A stretch of DNA of 5,407 nt from GCA-020345945 sp964596985 (GTDB taxonomy: Archaea; Thermoproteota; Bathyarchaeia; RBG-16-48-13; GCA-020345945), in contig CAZQWG010000023.1 of NCBI GenBank assembly GCA_964596985.1, positions 1 to 5,407 of the forward strand, written 5' to 3'. Both the position numbers and the translations under genes were made by a program. The notes under the pieces were generated by a model, which saw only the letters and a list, made by a program, of their open reading frames with translations, did no database searches and was not told the origin of the DNA. This document shows, piece after piece, positions 5,346 through 5,407 of the stretch (the stretch's first letter is position 1; every line of letters begins with the position of its first letter).

Positions 5346-5407
5346 TCAAGTCGAGGCCGGCTCTCTCTCCTGTCCCAGTATCTTGAGCAACCGCTGGGAG
5401 AAGGTCG
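5346..5407 (-). CDS. 3' end of a probable PadR-family transcriptional regulator (partial)
   Basis: A minus-strand frame enters from the right edge and stops with TGA at 5348-5346, leaving 19 residues: a helix with FSQRLLKILGQE followed by the tail REPAST. GC-rich third positions and the 20-base spacing to the HAAS gene support this frame. A second frame stays open until a TAG at 5345-5343 but has a less helical, less biased sequence. PadR identity rests mainly on the known PadR-HAAS gene pairing; the DNA-binding winged helix lies outside the window. If correct, it would repress its own operon, including the HAAS gene. Confidence 0.45.
   Translation of the reverse strand, partial: TFSQRLLKILGQEREPAST

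Overview
The window reads as chromosomal DNA from an uncultured or environmental bacterium. The gene set is bacterial: a DsrE-type YedF-like protein, a CorA close to the Thermotoga type, an MscS channel, and a HAAS-domain membrane protein preceded by a probable PadR regulator. Most starts have clear Shine-Dalgarno sites, and one promoter resembles a sigma-70 site. A Chloroflexota-like (Anaerolineae or Dehalococcoidia type) origin fits the membrane-protein families and the style of the intergenic palindromes. That placement is an impression from recalled families, not a measurement.

Layout: the left third (1-1584) is on the plus strand. It holds the 3' end of a gene that resembles the C-terminus of CinA/MoaB-like molybdopterin-binding proteins, then a short YedF-type DsrE protein (187-525), then a stand-alone PD-(D/E)XK-type nuclease (601-1584). 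Everything from 1700 to the right edge is on the minus strand, so the nuclease and corA converge on a hairpin repeat (1605-1636). Reading the minus strand from the right edge, the order is the tail of a probable PadR-type regulator, a HAAS-domain membrane protein (4867-5325), a 60-residue two-helix membrane protein (4616-4798), a five-helix membrane protein (3869-4555), an intergenic region crowded with hairpins (3625-3868), a promoter, mscS (2809-3624) and corA (1700-2764).

How the genes may work together: mscS and corA look like one transcription unit for osmotic and divalent-cation homeostasis, driven by an extended -10 promoter at 3675-3702. The right-hand genes look like a PadR/HAAS regulatory membrane module followed by two small membrane proteins of unknown function. 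The nuclease has no visible methyltransferase or helicase partner.

The most distinctive non-coding signal is a family of GTAG-footed palindromes. Three related copies (1605-1636, 3722-3752, 3772-3801) share a loop resembling TTTCCATA, and a fourth, perfect palindrome lies beside them (3819-3847). Two of the copies, in opposite orientation, bracket the mscS-corA unit, which looks poorer in G+C than its flanks. No CRISPR array, tRNA, rRNA or complete transposase was seen, and I do not see a clearly new multi-gene system.
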